Source: RGZA01 sp041917755
GTDB lineage: Bacteria > Pseudomonadota > Alphaproteobacteria > UBA9219 > RGZA01
Direction of reading: 5' to 3'
Length of the DNA stretch: 64,000 nucleotides
NCBI GenBank assembly: GCA_041917755.1
Contig: JAYRWY010000016.1
Coordinates: 159,837-223,836, forward strand
Positions 33,063 through 42,229 of this stretch are shown here, in pieces. The stretch's first letter is position 1; each line of letters opens with the position of its first letter. Below the pieces are notes generated by a model. That model was not told where the DNA came from and searched no databases. It saw nothing but the letters and a program-made list of their open reading frames with translations. Both the position numbers and the translations under genes were made by a program.

Positions 33063-34595
33063 ATGGGCGTTTTTGATACGGCTTCGGGCAATACATCCGC
33101 GCAATCTGCAACACAAAACAACAGCATTGCGATTGCTGATGGTGCGAATGGGGTTATTAGTTTGCCGCTAAAAATGGCCAATCGCCACGGTTTGATTGCC
33201 GGCGCGACAGGCACCGGTAAAACCGTGAGCCTACAGCGCGTCGCCGAACAAATGGCGCGCGCGGGCGTGCCCGTATTATGTGTAGATGTGAAGGGCGATT
33301 TATCAGGGATTGTCGCTCCCAAGGAAGGCACAGGCCCCGCGCCCGTTTTTTGGGATGTGTTTGGCAAAGACGGACACCCAGTACGGACAACGGTGAGCGA
33401 ATTCGGGCCGATGTTATTCTGCCGCCTCCTCAACCTCAGTGATGCGCAGGCAGGTGTATTACAAATCGCATTCAAGATTGCCGATGACCAGCAATTGCTA
33501 TTGCTGGATCTAAAGGATCTGAAAGCCATGCTGAGTTATATGGGGGAACATACCGCCGAAATCGGTAAGCAATATGGCCTTGTCAGCCCGACATCACTTT
33601 CAGGTATTCAGCGTGAAATTTTGGCGTTTGAAAATGAACGCGGCGAATTATTCTTTGGTGAGCCAGCCTTGGATGTCACACAGTTATTGCTAAATGATGC
33701 TGCTGGCCAAGGATGCCTGCATGTATTAATGGCCAATCAGTTGATGCAACAGCCACGCTTATACGCAACGGTGATGCTGTGGTTGCTAGCGGAGTTATTT
33801 GAACAACTTCCCGAAGTGGGTGATTTACCCAAACCAAAACTGGCCCTGTTTATTGATGAAGCGCATTTATTATTCAATGATGCGCCAGCGGTGCTGGTTG
33901 AAAAACTGGAACAGGTTATTCGTCTCATTCGCTCAAAAGGCGTTGGCATTTATTTCATCACACAAAATCCGTTGGATTTACCTGAAACCATTTTGGGACA
34001 ATTGGGCCATCGTATTCAGCATGCGCTACGCGCGTTCACGCCCAAAGATCAAAAATCGGTGCGTGCAGCAGCACAAACCTTCCGCACTAATCCGGCATTT
34101 GATACTGAAACCATCATCACCCAATTAGGTGTGGGCGAAGCGCTCATTTCATTTCTTGATGAAAAAGGAACACCAGGGATTGTTGAAAAAGCCAAGGTAA
34201 AATTGCCCATGAGCAAACTGGGCCCCATTTCCGCCCAAGACCGTCAAGCAATTATTGCGGGCTCACCCTACGCCGGAACCTATGACCAATTGGTGGACCG
34301 TGAAAGCGCATTTGAGCGCCTAACGGGACGTTTTGGCGGCAGAGTGGCCACAAAAACACCACAAAACCAGCAGCAAATACCGCAACAAGCAACTGGTACA
34401 GGCGGCGCCACTGGCGGCGGCATCTTGGACGGTTTACTTGGCGCGGCAAACGGACTATTCACTGGCGGCAATAGTGGTCGCAGTGGACGTCAAGGCGTTG
34501 GCGAAGCATTGATTAAAAGCGTGGTACGATCAGTGGGTAGCCAAGTTGGTCGCGAAATTATGCGAGGAGTACTCGGCTCCATCAAAGGCCGTTAA
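33063..34595 (+). CDS. HerA-like ATPase (DUF853 family)
   Basis: 510-residue P-loop ATPase of the HerA/FtsK superfamily (DUF853). Walker A GATGTGKTVS (about residues 45-54), Walker B LALFIDEAHLLF, arginine/sensor region FITQNPLDLPETILGQLGHRIQHALRAFTPKD. The C-terminus is a Gly/Ser/Arg-rich linker followed by a conserved GVGEALIKSVVRSVGSQVGREIMRGVLG helix, typical of this family. Physiological function unproven. ATG 33063 chosen for the GAAGGTG site; upstream in-frame codons are not conserved. Confidence 0.85.
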   Translation: MGVFDTASGNTSAQSATQNNSIAIADGANGVISLPLKMANRHGLIAGATGTGKTVSLQRVAEQMARAGVPVLCVDVKGDLSGIVAPKEGTGPAPVFWDVFGKDGHPVRTTVSEFGPMLFCRLLNLSDAQAGVLQIAFKIADDQQLLLLDLKDLKAMLSYMGEHTAEIGKQYGLVSPTSLSGIQREILAFENERGELFFGEPALDVTQLLLNDAAGQGCLHVLMANQLMQQPRLYATVMLWLLAELFEQLPEVGDLPKPKLALFIDEAHLLFNDAPAVLVEKLEQVIRLIRSKGVGIYFITQNPLDLPETILGQLGHRIQHALRAFTPKDQKSVRAAAQTFRTNPAFDTETIITQLGVGEALISFLDEKGTPGIVEKAKVKLPMSKLGPISAQDRQAIIAGSPYAGTYDQLVDRESAFERLTGRFGGRVATKTPQNQQQIPQQATGTGGATGGGILDGLLGAANGLFTGGNSGRSGRQGVGEALIKSVVRSVGSQVGREIMRGVLGSIKGR

Positions 34596-34618
34596 AATAA
34601 GAAAGCTACAGGAAACAC

Positions 34619-36022
34619 ATGAAGGCTCATCAATTTAATAATACCCTGCTTCGTGAATATGATGTACGCGGCGTGGTTGGTAAAACGCTTTTCCCGGAAG
34701 ATGCCAAGGCATTGGGCGCAGCATACGCAACCTATGTTGGAAAGTTGTACAATACCAAGCACCCCACTATTGCGATTGGATATGATGGCCGTTTGAGCTC
34801 CACCACATTGGAAGCGGCATTATTAGAAGGCATGCTGTCAACCGGCGCACGTGTAACGCGCGTAGGCCTTGGCCCAACGCCGATGCTCTATTTTGCGGTA
34901 AAGCATTTTGGCCTTGATGCAGGCATGATGATTACAGGTTCGCATAATCCGCCTGATTATAATGGCTTTAAAATGCTGACTAAATCGGGCCCGATTTACG
35001 GCAGTATGATCAAGGAAATCGGTGCGATTGCAGAAAAAGGCCAATATTTAAGCGGCCAAGGCGCACAAGGCTTTCATGATGTACGAGAATTATTCGTTGA
35101 ACGTTTACTCAAAGACTACGACGGCACCAAAGATTTGAAAATCGTTTGGGATGCAGGCAACGGATCAGCGGGTGAAATTTTGCGTATGATGACCGCCAAA
35201 TTACCCGGCGAACATATTTTGTTGTTTGCGGATATTGATGGCAACTTCCCGAACCATCATCCTGATCCCACAGTAGAAGAAAATCTGAAAGATTTGCGCG
35301 AGCATGTCGCCAAACATAAGGCTGATATAGGCATTGGGTTTGACGGAGACGGAGACCGAATTGGCGCGATTGATGAGCAAGGTCGCGTAGTAGCGGGTGA
35401 CCAACTGCTGGCGCTATACGCTGGTGATGTACTCAAGCATAAGCCCGGAGCGACGATTATTGCCGACGTCAAAGCCAGCGAAACTATCTTTGATGATATT
35501 CGAAGCAATGGCGGCAATGCATTGATGTGGAAGACAGGACATTCATTACTCAAAGCCAAGATGGCGGAGACAGGATCGCCGCTTGCGGGCGAAATGAGCG
35601 GCCATATTTTCTTTGCTGATAAATATTACGGCTATGATGATGCGTTATATGCAGGTATTCGTTTGGCTGGCCTAGTCAGCCGCGAAGGATCGTTGGGCAA
35701 GCTGCGTGACCGCCTGCCCCATGTATTCAATACCCCGGAAATCCGCGTAACCAGCAGCGAAGAACGTAAGTTCAAAATTGTTGAAGAAGTCAAAGCACGC
35801 CTTAAGACCGCAGGCGCCAATGTAAATGACATTGATGGCGTTCGCGTAAAAACCAAGGATGGCTGGTGGTTATTGCGCGCATCCAATACCCAGGATGTAC
35901 TGGTTGCACGCGCGGAAGCTCTGACGCAAAAAGGACTTGATAACCTGAAGGCCGAGCTGGCAGAACAATTAAAACTGAGTGGTATTGCAGACGGACTTTC
36001 AAATACGGCTGCTGGACATTAA
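34619..36022 (+). CDS. Phosphomannomutase/phosphoglucomutase
   Basis: Alpha-D-phosphohexomutase of 467 residues, interconverting hexose 1- and 6-phosphates for nucleotide-sugar and LPS precursors. Four-domain signature: REYDVRGVVG at the start, phosphoserine loop MITGSHNPPDYNGFKM, Mg-binding GFDGDGDRIG, sugar-binding GEMSGHIFF, and C-terminal RASNTQDVLVARAEA. AlgC/ManB-type by length and loop sequence. Start ATG 34619, 23 bp after the HerA-like gene. Confidence 0.92.
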   Translation: MKAHQFNNTLLREYDVRGVVGKTLFPEDAKALGAAYATYVGKLYNTKHPTIAIGYDGRLSSTTLEAALLEGMLSTGARVTRVGLGPTPMLYFAVKHFGLDAGMMITGSHNPPDYNGFKMLTKSGPIYGSMIKEIGAIAEKGQYLSGQGAQGFHDVRELFVERLLKDYDGTKDLKIVWDAGNGSAGEILRMMTAKLPGEHILLFADIDGNFPNHHPDPTVEENLKDLREHVAKHKADIGIGFDGDGDRIGAIDEQGRVVAGDQLLALYAGDVLKHKPGATIIADVKASETIFDDIRSNGGNALMWKTGHSLLKAKMAETGSPLAGEMSGHIFFADKYYGYDDALYAGIRLAGLVSREGSLGKLRDRLPHVFNTPEIRVTSSEERKFKIVEEVKARLKTAGANVNDIDGVRVKTKDGWWLLRASNTQDVLVARAEALTQKGLDNLKAELAEQLKLSGIADGLSNTAAGH

Positions 36023-36056
36023 TTCTAAAGTTTCATTCAAACAGGCCGAGACAAGC

Positions 36057-36809
36057 ATGGCAGGACATTCGCAGTTTAAAAATATTATGCACCGCAAAGG
36101 TCGGCAGGATTCCATCCGCGCCAAGCAGTTTAATAAAATTGCCCGCGAAATTACGGTGGCGGCCAAGTCAGGTCTGCCTGATCCTGCGGCTAACCCGCGG
36201 CTACGCGCCGCCATTCAGGCAGCACGAGCCGTCAATATGCCACGTGACCGCATTGACCGCGCGATTAAGTCAGCATTGCCAGGGTCGGCTGATTCAGCCA
36301 ACTACGAAGAAATGCGTTATGAGGGATATGGCCCGGGCGGCGTTGCGATCATTGTGGAGGCATTGACCGATAATCGCCAACGCACCGCGCCGGATATGCG
36401 CATGATTTTTTCAAAAAATGGCGGAACATTGGGCGATACCAATTCCGTTAGCTTTATGTTCAACCGTTGCGGACTTATTCAATATGCGGCGAGCGTTGCC
36501 ACACCCGATGTAATGCTGGAAGCTGTGATTGATGCCGGCGGCAATGACGTGGAAAGCAATGAGGAAACCCACGACATCACCACCAATACCGATGAATTGG
36601 GCGCCGTACGTACCATATTGGAAGAAAAATTCGGCCCGCCACAAGCCGCACGTTTAACATGGATACCGCAAACGCAAATTCCTGTTGGCGGCGAAGCAGC
36701 AGAAAATCTGATTAAAATGCTGGACGCATTAGAAGAACATGATGACGTACAGAACGTGATTGGCAATTACGATATTGATGAAGCCATCATGCAAAAGATG
36801 GCCAGTTAG
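36057..36809 (+). CDS. yebC: YebC/PmpR family translation/transcription factor
   Basis: 250-residue protein opening with the family hallmark MAGHSQFKNIMHRKGRQD and containing MPRDRIDRAIK, YEGYGPGGVAIIVEALTDNRQRTAPDMR. YebC-type proteins relieve ribosome stalling at proline-rich stretches and were earlier classed as transcriptional regulators. ATG 36057 begins the conserved sequence; upstream frame overlaps the mutase gene and is discarded. In many alphaproteobacteria ruvC follows yebC; here a convergent unknown gene intervenes. Confidence 0.95.
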   Translation: MAGHSQFKNIMHRKGRQDSIRAKQFNKIAREITVAAKSGLPDPAANPRLRAAIQAARAVNMPRDRIDRAIKSALPGSADSANYEEMRYEGYGPGGVAIIVEALTDNRQRTAPDMRMIFSKNGGTLGDTNSVSFMFNRCGLIQYAASVATPDVMLEAVIDAGGNDVESNEETHDITTNTDELGAVRTILEEKFGPPQAARLTWIPQTQIPVGGEAAENLIKMLDALEEHDDVQNVIGNYDIDEAIMQKMAS

Positions 36810-37282
36810 GGCTTATCTTTGCCGGTTTGCTTGTCTTTGCTTTTGTCATAGCCCACCACCGTATAATCGACATCGATTGCCGTTTGTTTTGCTGGTGATG
36901 GCTTCGTAGATGGCAGTGGCGCGGCATCGGCCCACTCCTCCAGCCCAAACTCTTTAATAAAATAATGTCTGGCAAAGGCTTCTTGGTCTACTGCATCGGC
37001 CGGAACCGTTACCGTTTTCGTATCCTGCATCACAAAGCTTGGCTGAAAATCAGAACCTGCGCGTAGACCCGGGCTAACCACTTGCTGCATGCCTACATTG
37101 CCTTTCATGCGAACAAATTGCGGTTCAGGAAGCATGATGATGTCATGAACCAGATTACCGCCGTCTTTGCCGCGTTGATGCTTGCTGCCAATAATGGATG
37201 AGGCAGGGAGATGGCCTAAACGCTGCTGGCGAAGGCTGCGCGGGACAGAGGCCGCTATAAAGCGTTTGGGTAGTTGTTCCAT
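36806..37282 (-). CDS. Hypothetical protein, 158 residues
   Basis: No family recognised. The N-terminal half is basic (KRFIAASVPRSLRQQRLGHL), the middle has hydrophobic strands (LVHDIIMLPEPQFVRMKGNVGM), and the last 40 residues are Lys/Asp/Thr-rich and probably disordered. No signal peptide. It is 17 bp upstream of nothing on its strand but follows clpA in orientation: clpA starts further right and this gene lies downstream of its stop, so it may be the tail of the clpS-clpA transcript. Its stop overlaps the yebC stop by four bases. Confidence 0.6.
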   Translation of the reverse strand: MEQLPKRFIAASVPRSLRQQRLGHLPASSIIGSKHQRGKDGGNLVHDIIMLPEPQFVRMKGNVGMQQVVSPGLRAGSDFQPSFVMQDTKTVTVPADAVDQEAFARHYFIKEFGLEEWADAAPLPSTKPSPAKQTAIDVDYTVVGYDKSKDKQTGKDKP

Positions 37283-37299
37283 TATGTTCCTAAAAACCG

Positions 37300-39606
37300 C
37301 TAAACGGTTTCTTTTTCAGGGGCAGATTTTTTCTGTTCTTCTTTTTTATCCGGATAAACAAAGGTGAGCTTATCCCCCGCTACATCAACCATTACCGCGC
37401 CGCCCTTGGCCAAGCGACCAAACAGCAATTCATCGGCCAATGGCTTTTTGATGTGTTCTTGAATAATGCGTGCGAGTGGGCGCGCGCCGTAAAGCGGGTC
37501 ATAGCCCTTGTCACCCAGCCAATTGCGTGCAGCATCTGATAGGCTGATTGTGACTTGTCGATCTGATAGCTGCGCTTCAAGTTGCAGAACGAACTTCTCA
37601 ACCACGCGGCCAATCGTATCCTTACCCAAGGCCTTAAACGGTACAATCGCATCCAGACGATTGCGGAATTCCGGCGTGAACAGGCGATTAATCGCCTCCA
37701 TATCCTCGCCTTCACGTACTTCGCGGTTAAAGCCAATGGTATGTTTGACCATATCGGCTGCGCCAGCGTTGGTTGTCATGATCAAGATAACATTGCGGAA
37801 ATCAACGGACTTACCGTTGTTATCGGTAAGTTTGCCATAGTCCATGACCTGTAAAAGGATATTGAATAAATCAGGATGCGCTTTTTCAACTTCATCAAGA
37901 AGTAAAACACAATGCGGGTTTTGCTCCACCGCGTCAGTTAGTAAGCCGCCTTGATCAAATCCAACATAGCCCGGCGGCGCGCCAATCAGGCGTGATACGC
38001 TGTGACGTTCCATATATTCCGACATATCGAAACGTTTGATTTCGATACCAAGGGAGCGTGATAATTGACGTGCAACTTCGGTTTTACCGACACCAGTTGG
38101 CCCAGCAAACAGATAAGAGCCGATGGGTTTTTCCATATCACGAAGGCCCGCACGCGATAACTTGATTGCTGTAACCAACGCATCAATTGCAGCGTCTTGG
38201 CCATAGACCATGGTCTTTAAATCGCGGTCGAGGTTACGTAATACTTCGCGGTCATCCTGTGTAACATTCTTGGGCGGGATGCGTGCCATGGTGGCGACGA
38301 CAGCTTCGATATCTTTTACCTGAATATTCTTTTTGCGTTTAGCAGGCGGTAAAAGTTTTTGCGCAGCGCCTACTTCATCCAATACGTCTATTGCCTTATC
38401 GGGCAATTTGCGGTCACCAATATAACGTGCAGATAGTTCCACAGCGCTACGTACGGCTTGCTCGGAGTACTTTACATCATGATGCTTTTCAAAATAAGGC
38501 TTTAGCCCCATGAGGATTTTTACGGCGTCTTCAACACTGGGTTCAGCCACATCGATTTTCTGGAAACGACGCACCAATGCGCGGTCTTTTTCAAAATAGC
38601 TGCGATACTCCTTATAGGTGGTGGAGCCGATGCAACGCAGTTCGCCACTGGATAAGGCAGGTTTGAGCAGGTTTGATGCATCCATTGAGCCGCCAGAGGT
38701 TGCGCCAGCACCAATCACTGTATGAATTTCATCAATAAACAAAATGGCACCGGGCATTTCTTTGATTTCATGCAGAACGTTTTTTAAACGCTCTTCAAAA
38801 TCACCGCGATAGCGAGTGCCAGCCAGTAATGAGCCCATATCAAGCGAGAAGATTACCGCGCCATTCAACACTTCAGGAACTTCACCTTTGATAATGCGGC
38901 GGGCAAGACCTTCGGCGATGGCTGTTTTACCAACGCCAGGATCACCCACATAAAGCGGATTATTTTTGGAACGGCGGCAAAGAATTTGGATGGTGCGGTC
39001 AACTTCCTTCTCGCGGCCAATTAGCGGATCAATCTTACCTTGATTGGCTTTTTCATTAAGGTTGATGCAATACGCGCTGAGGGCATCTTTGCCAGTTTTG
39101 ACTTTTTGTTCGGCGGTTGCGTCTTCATCAGCGCCACTTGGCGTTGAGCCTGATTTTGCTGGTTGGCCCGATTTGGTAATGCCGTGCGAAATGTAATTGA
39201 CCGCGTCAAAACGGGTCATGTCCTGACTTTGCAGGAAGAACACCGAATGACTTTCGCGCTCAGAAAAGAGTGATACCAGCACATTTGCGCCAGTCACTTC
39301 TTCACGCCCTGCTGATTGAACATGAATAGCGGCGCGCTGCAACACACGCTGGAAACCCGCAGTTGGTTTAGCCTCGGAGACACCCGGGTTAATGAGACCT
39401 GATAATTCTTCTTCCATATATAAATTTAAATCCTGGCGAATTTTATCCAGGTTCACGCCGCAGGCACGCATCACAGCAATCGCATCCTGATCCTCGGTCA
39501 AAGCCAAGAGCAAATGTTCCAGTGTTGCAAATTCGTGATGGTTTTGATTGGCCAGCGCAATGGCACGGTGCAATGTTTGTTCAAGGCGCGGTGATAACAT
39601 TCCCAT
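37300..39606 (-). CDS. clpA: ATP-dependent Clp protease ATP-binding subunit ClpA
   Basis: AAA+ unfoldase that feeds substrates, including N-degron proteins delivered by ClpS, into ClpP. 768 residues: Clp-N domain (1-145), first AAA module with Walker A GDPGVGKTA (221-229), second with GPTGVGKTEVA at about 505, and a C-terminal D2-small domain with YGARPLARIIQEHIKKPLADELL. The ATG at 39606 has AAGGAG upstream. Three base pairs after the clpS stop, so the two are co-translated. Confidence 0.97.
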   Translation of the reverse strand: MGMLSPRLEQTLHRAIALANQNHHEFATLEHLLLALTEDQDAIAVMRACGVNLDKIRQDLNLYMEEELSGLINPGVSEAKPTAGFQRVLQRAAIHVQSAGREEVTGANVLVSLFSERESHSVFFLQSQDMTRFDAVNYISHGITKSGQPAKSGSTPSGADEDATAEQKVKTGKDALSAYCINLNEKANQGKIDPLIGREKEVDRTIQILCRRSKNNPLYVGDPGVGKTAIAEGLARRIIKGEVPEVLNGAVIFSLDMGSLLAGTRYRGDFEERLKNVLHEIKEMPGAILFIDEIHTVIGAGATSGGSMDASNLLKPALSSGELRCIGSTTYKEYRSYFEKDRALVRRFQKIDVAEPSVEDAVKILMGLKPYFEKHHDVKYSEQAVRSAVELSARYIGDRKLPDKAIDVLDEVGAAQKLLPPAKRKKNIQVKDIEAVVATMARIPPKNVTQDDREVLRNLDRDLKTMVYGQDAAIDALVTAIKLSRAGLRDMEKPIGSYLFAGPTGVGKTEVARQLSRSLGIEIKRFDMSEYMERHSVSRLIGAPPGYVGFDQGGLLTDAVEQNPHCVLLLDEVEKAHPDLFNILLQVMDYGKLTDNNGKSVDFRNVILIMTTNAGAADMVKHTIGFNREVREGEDMEAINRLFTPEFRNRLDAIVPFKALGKDTIGRVVEKFVLQLEAQLSDRQVTISLSDAARNWLGDKGYDPLYGARPLARIIQEHIKKPLADELLFGRLAKGGAVMVDVAGDKLTFVYPDKKEEQKKSAPEKETV

Positions 39607-39609
39607 ACG

Positions 39610-39957
39610 TTACTCCTTTTCCATTATACATTGCAGTGGATACTGGTTGCGTTTTGCATAATCCATCACCAGCATCACTTTGGTTTCGGCTATTTCAAAG
39701 GTGAACACACCACATAGTCCCACACCTCGGCGGTGAACGTGCAGCATGATTCGCGTTGCTTCTTCTTGTGACTTGTTAAAAAACTGCTCCAGCACCTGCA
39801 CCACAAACTCCATGGGGGTATAATCGTCATTCAGCAACATCACCTTATAAAGGGATGGCTTTTTGGTTTTTGGCTTTGGCTTAACAGCGATACCGGTTTG
39901 AAAACTACCGCCGTCTTCCTTCTCGTCCTGAGCTGTTGTAGGAGTGTTTATCATCAT
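39610..39957 (-). CDS. clpS: ATP-dependent Clp protease adaptor ClpS
   Basis: N-recognin adaptor that presents N-degron substrates to ClpA. 115 residues: flexible head (1-34), then the ClpS core YKVMLLNDDYTPMEFVVQVL and HVHRRGVGLCGVFTFEIAETK, including the residues lining the hydrophobic pocket. ATG 39957 or 39954 (adjacent) are both possible; neither has a clear ribosome-binding site. Precedes clpA, with which it acts. Confidence 0.93.
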   Translation of the reverse strand: MMINTPTTAQDEKEDGGSFQTGIAVKPKPKTKKPSLYKVMLLNDDYTPMEFVVQVLEQFFNKSQEEATRIMLHVHRRGVGLCGVFTFEIAETKVMLVMDYAKRNQYPLQCIMEKE

Positions 39958-40075
39958 ATTAGTGATATAGGACAATTCTAAAGAAAAGCTAACCATCTGC
40001 GACCGCCGCTAAATGTCGGTGTTTTTGGATGCCAGACCATACTATTTAACCAAATCATACTTGAAAACAGGCAAT

Positions 40076-40102
40076 AAAAAACCCCGGTAGTTATACCGGG
40101 GT
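40076..40102 (-). terminator. Rho-independent terminator of the second phasin gene
   Basis: Perfect 9-bp stem ACCCCGGTA / TACCGGGGT (40081-40089, 40094-40102) with a GTTA loop, followed on the minus strand by a T run (A tract at 40076-40080 on plus). It is 29 bp beyond the phasin stop. T runs on both sides could allow some bidirectional activity. Confidence 0.85.
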
Positions 40103-40130
40103 TTTTAAGAAAGTCGGCTAAGTTTGCAGA

Positions 40131-40682
40131 TTAAGCAGCACGCTTTGCGCTTTTGCTTACTTTTTCCACAACTTCGGTTACGCGTGCGTTAATTGGCTCT
40201 GCAGCTTGGCTGGAGCAACGAACAGCGATTTCCGAAATTTTGGTGCTGTCAGCCATCAAGGTGTCAAAGGTTGCCTTGATGTATTCGGATTGGATTTCCA
40301 TAAGGTCACGAAGGCTCTTAACGCCCATCATGGCTTTACCGGTGCTCATTGCAGTTTGCAGGGCTTGTTGGATCGAGTTGCAAACGGTTTGGTTCACATC
40401 TTTGATGCCTTCTGCCACAACGCTTACTGCCTGTACGGCGGCATCAAGGTTATTGCTGTTGAAGCTTGCTGCTTCTTCAACACGAGAGGCGATTTCACGG
40501 TTAGCTTTTTCAATTTGTTCGGCGGCGTTCTGCATTTTAGTCTCCATTGTTTTGGCCATTTTTGTCACCATCGTTTCAGAGACATTGTTGGCCACGTTGC
40601 GTTTCACTTTATCAAATGTTGCTGCATGAGTTGCCGGCAGCACTGATTTAATCGTTTTCTTGGCTGATGATCTCGATGACAT
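40131..40682 (-). CDS. Phasin family protein, second copy
   Basis: 183 residues, predominantly helical, with AANQ-type amphipathic heptads (VEEAASFNSNNLDAAVQAVSVVAEGIKDVNQTVCNSIQQALQTA) and the conserved core SLRDLMEIQSEYIKATFDTLMADSTKISEIAVRCSSQAAEPINARVTEVVEKV that marks the TIGR01985-type phasins. Presumably coats PHB granules. Not similar enough to the first phasin to be a recent duplicate. Sits upstream of clpS-clpA and divergent from dacF, a conserved alphaproteobacterial order. Confidence 0.88.
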   Translation of the reverse strand: MSSRSSAKKTIKSVLPATHAATFDKVKRNVANNVSETMVTKMAKTMETKMQNAAEQIEKANREIASRVEEAASFNSNNLDAAVQAVSVVAEGIKDVNQTVCNSIQQALQTAMSTGKAMMGVKSLRDLMEIQSEYIKATFDTLMADSTKISEIAVRCSSQAAEPINARVTEVVEKVSKSAKRAA

Positions 40683-40747
40683 TCAATTATCCTCAATAAA
40701 ACGTTAAACCATCAAAATGAGCAAAAAATCAGCATAACTTGTTTTTT

Positions 40748-40756
40748 TGCACTGCA
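40748..40756. promoter_or_regulatory. TGCA repeat upstream of the second phasin, possible PhaR-type operator
   Basis: The plus-strand TGCACTGCA contains two TGCA tetramers in a 9-bp near-palindrome, 66 bp upstream of the phasin start codon. PhaR-type repressors of phasin genes bind TGC-rich palindromes of this kind. A chance match of this length is not very rare, so this is tentative. The rest of the 296-bp gap (40683-40978) between phasin and dacF is AT-rich with no open frame. Confidence 0.3.
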
Positions 40757-40978
40757 CCATTTTTACCCCCCTTAACCATATTAAGTCAATTAAAATAAGT
40801 AGTTTTGAGTCTGCAACATCAACAATGGTTAAAGTAAAATTAACTATATTCGACAAATACTTAAGTCTGTATTGGGAAACAAATCATTTGCAACTGCGTC
40901 GATTTGCTCCCTATTTTGAATAGGCAAAGCGCCCCTGATGATTGCCCCCCAGATTCGTTGACCCGAGCAGTGCATTTT

Positions 40979-42229
40979 ATGAGCCACATAGTGAAACCGT
41001 ATAACATCCTGCTAATTGGCCTATTTGTACTGAGCTTTTTTTTTGCACATTCATCTCATGCTGCGCCAAGCGCAACGCTAATCGCTGAAGCCGATACAGG
41101 AAGAATTTTGTACGGTGAAAATTTGTATAGTCTTCGCCACCCCGCTTCACTGACAAAAATCATGACGTTGTACATGGTGTTTGCGGCTATTGATCAAGGC
41201 AGACTGGATTTGAATGATACACTTCCTGTTTCAGAGTATGCCAGCAGTCAACCGCCAACCAAACTTGGGCTGAAACCCGGTCAGCATATTCGTGTGCGTG
41301 ACGCCATTTTAGGTTTGGTTACTCAATCTGCTAATGATGCTGCGGTCGTTATTTCAGAAGCGATTGGCGGAAGTGAATGGCGTTTTGGCGAAATGATGAC
41401 CCAACAAGCACGCGCACTGGGGATGAAACGCACTGTGTATCGTAATGCATCCGGTTTGCCTGATGATGAACAAGTTAGTACCGCATTTGATCAAGCAATA
41501 TTGGCGCGGGCCATGCTGTATCACTTTCCTAAATATTACAGCTATTTCAAAACACGTGCTTATAAATGGAATGGCGTCACCCATAAAAACCATAACAATC
41601 TGATGGGACGTTATGAAGGTATGGACGGAATTAAAACCGGATATATTCGTGCATCAGGATTTAATCTGGTTGCTTCCGCGCGGCGGTACGGCAAAAGGCT
41701 GATTGGCGTCATTTTTGGTGGCACCACGGCACGTTCACGCGACAACCGTATGGCAGAACTTCTTGACCGCGGATTTGAACGCGTCGTTGCAGAGGGCCGC
41801 ACTAACACACGCATGGCATCCGTGCCTGTGATTGAAAACGGACCAGACGCAGCTGATGTCAGCGCAACAGATCAAACCAGTACACCAATCGCACAAGGTG
41901 ATGATGAAAATGTTATTGAGCCAACCGATACAACACCTGCGCCAACTACCTCTAGCCTGATTAAAGAAACCCAAGCCATCATTACCAAGAAGACATGGGC
42001 CATTCAGGTGGGTGCATATGATAATAAGAAAAAAGCCCAATCGGCTTTAAGTGCAGCAAAGGCACGCGCACCAAGCCACCTTAAACAATCCAAATTATTG
42101 ATTATACCAGCCAAGAATGGCCGCAAGACCATCTACCGTGCACGCTTGACGGGACTGACTGAGCAATCGGCGCGCGCAGCTTGTGGAACCCTTGGCAAAA
42201 CCTGCCTCACTCTTCCGCCCCGCGGTTAA
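40979..42229 (+). CDS. dacF: D-alanyl-D-alanine carboxypeptidase with SPOR domain
   Basis: Penicillin-binding peptidase trimming stem peptides. 416 residues: signal peptide (about 1-28, cleavage near SHA-AP), serine peptidase S11 domain with S57LTK60, S117AN119 and K219TG, then a Thr/Pro-rich linker (about 280-330) and a C-terminal SPOR domain (about 335-416) that binds denuded glycan at septa. ATG 40979 starts the signal peptide; the longer TTG-initiated frame from 40904 would place a non-hydrophobic head before it. Convergent with tlyA (4-bp overlap of stops). Confidence 0.93.
   Translation: MSHIVKPYNILLIGLFVLSFFFAHSSHAAPSATLIAEADTGRILYGENLYSLRHPASLTKIMTLYMVFAAIDQGRLDLNDTLPVSEYASSQPPTKLGLKPGQHIRVRDAILGLVTQSANDAAVVISEAIGGSEWRFGEMMTQQARALGMKRTVYRNASGLPDDEQVSTAFDQAILARAMLYHFPKYYSYFKTRAYKWNGVTHKNHNNLMGRYEGMDGIKTGYIRASGFNLVASARRYGKRLIGVIFGGTTARSRDNRMAELLDRGFERVVAEGRTNTRMASVPVIENGPDAADVSATDQTSTPIAQGDDENVIEPTDTTPAPTTSSLIKETQAIITKKTWAIQVGAYDNKKKAQSALSAAKARAPSHLKQSKLLIIPAKNGRKTIYRARLTGLTEQSARAACGTLGKTCLTLPPRG

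Noticed and set aside
40153..40646. Two overlapping open frames antisense to the second phasin
   Set aside because: The phasin on the minus strand has an intact family core, its own terminator and start; the antisense frames are compositionally odd and contradict it.
40904..40978. Longer TTG-initiated form of the D,D-carboxypeptidase
   Set aside because: It puts 25 polar residues before a proper signal peptide; the ATG at 40979 gives the expected secreted protein.
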